This document shows positions 6,417 to 6,828 of a stretch of 6,828 nucleotides of DNA, piece by piece. The notes beneath the pieces are model-generated. The model saw only the letters and a list, made by a program, of their open reading frames with translations, had not been told where the DNA came from and made no database searches. How positions within the stretch are numbered: the first letter of the stretch is position 1; each line of letters begins with the position of its first letter. A program made the translations under genes and the position numbers. This DNA comes from an uncultured Clostridia bacterium (GTDB taxonomy: Bacteria > Bacillota > Clostridia > TANB77 > CAG-508), in assembly GCA_934149115.1 (NCBI GenBank), contig CAKPDW010000069.1, positions 1 through 6,828 of the forward strand, given 5' to 3'.

Positions 6417-6828
6417 ATAATAAATTAGTATCATTTATTACTACTTCAAACCATAATCCTAGATATTTTGCTGCATGTTTGCTCATCATTGTTCTGTCCA
6501 TAAATATTTCAAAATAATCTAATACTGGACACATCTTAGTATCTATTGTTAGGTCTAAAATAATTTTTCGTTCTTCTTTATCTATTCTAAGTTTTGCATC
6601 TGTAACTGCATAGTTTACCCTATCATGTTTGTCAAACAATGACATATTGGTTTTTGAAACTCTACTTCTATGTGCATCTGATTTGTCTGCTAATATTAGA
6701 GCTGCCGATATATCGCTAACTGCTGTTCCACTTCCTTCATCATGATTTCCAATTGCCATCATGATTTCTGAACGATCTTTGCAATTCATTCCCATGTCTT
6801 TTAGTATGTTATCTGCTAATATAGCTCC
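6415..6828 (-). CDS. HD-domain phosphohydrolase-like protein, C-terminal part
   Basis: The 137 visible residues enter in frame from the right edge; the true start is outside the window, so the internal ATG at 6795 is not the start. The end of an HD-type metal-dependent phosphohydrolase domain is visible: AIGNHDEGSG (25-34, an HD pair) and ISAALILADKSDAHRSRV (40-57, with the Asp of the AD..D signature), counted from the first visible residue. The first His and HD pair of the domain would be upstream. After it comes a small alpha/beta segment (about 69-137) that seems family-specific. HD proteins hydrolyse phosphoesters, often nucleotides, but nothing here shows the substrate. It probably acts in the cytoplasm. 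The TAG stop overlaps the ribosome site of the secD-like gene, so the two are probably co-transcribed and perhaps translationally coupled. Confidence 0.85.
   Translation of the reverse strand, partial: GAILADNILKDMGMNCKDRSEIMMAIGNHDEGSGTAVSDISAALILADKSDAHRSRVSKTNMSLFDKHDRVNYAVTDAKLRIDKEERKIILDLTIDTKMCPVLDYFEIFMDRTMMSKHAAKYLGLWFEVVINDTNLL

Overview
The window looks like chromosomal DNA from a low-GC Firmicute. Codon third positions are almost all A or T, every gene lies on the minus strand, ribosome sites are strong GGAGG types, and the one visible promoter is a near-consensus sigma-A type. The gene content and the divergent SecD/SecF pair suggest an uncultured Clostridia-like lineage, but the genus cannot be told from this sequence.

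Reading in the direction of transcription (high to low coordinates) there are two transcription units. Unit 1 enters from the right edge. It holds the C-terminal part of an HD-domain hydrolase-like protein (6415-6828), a divergent SecD-like protein (4926-6401, GTG start) and a divergent SecF-like protein (4130-4924). Spacing is tight (13 nt and 1 nt), so the genes are probably co-transcribed. A strong intrinsic terminator (4085-4126) begins 3 nt after the secF-like stop codon.

Unit 2 begins with a sigma-A promoter (3996-4024). It reads through glmM (phosphoglucosamine mutase, 2600-3967), a 545-residue soluble, charged protein I do not recognise (935-2572), and the N-terminal two thirds or less of metG (methionyl-tRNA synthetase, 1-914, cut by the left edge). 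The gaps are 27 and 20 nt, with no terminator or promoter visible in them.

Functionally, unit 1 is an envelope/protein-export module and unit 2 combines cell-wall precursor synthesis, an unknown protein and translation. The most notable points are that the SecD/SecF pair keeps its overall architecture but lacks signature residues of proton-driven SecDF (the SecF half also lacks its last two membrane helices), and that an uncharacterised protein sits between two essential housekeeping genes. No mobile element, CRISPR array, tRNA or rRNA was seen.
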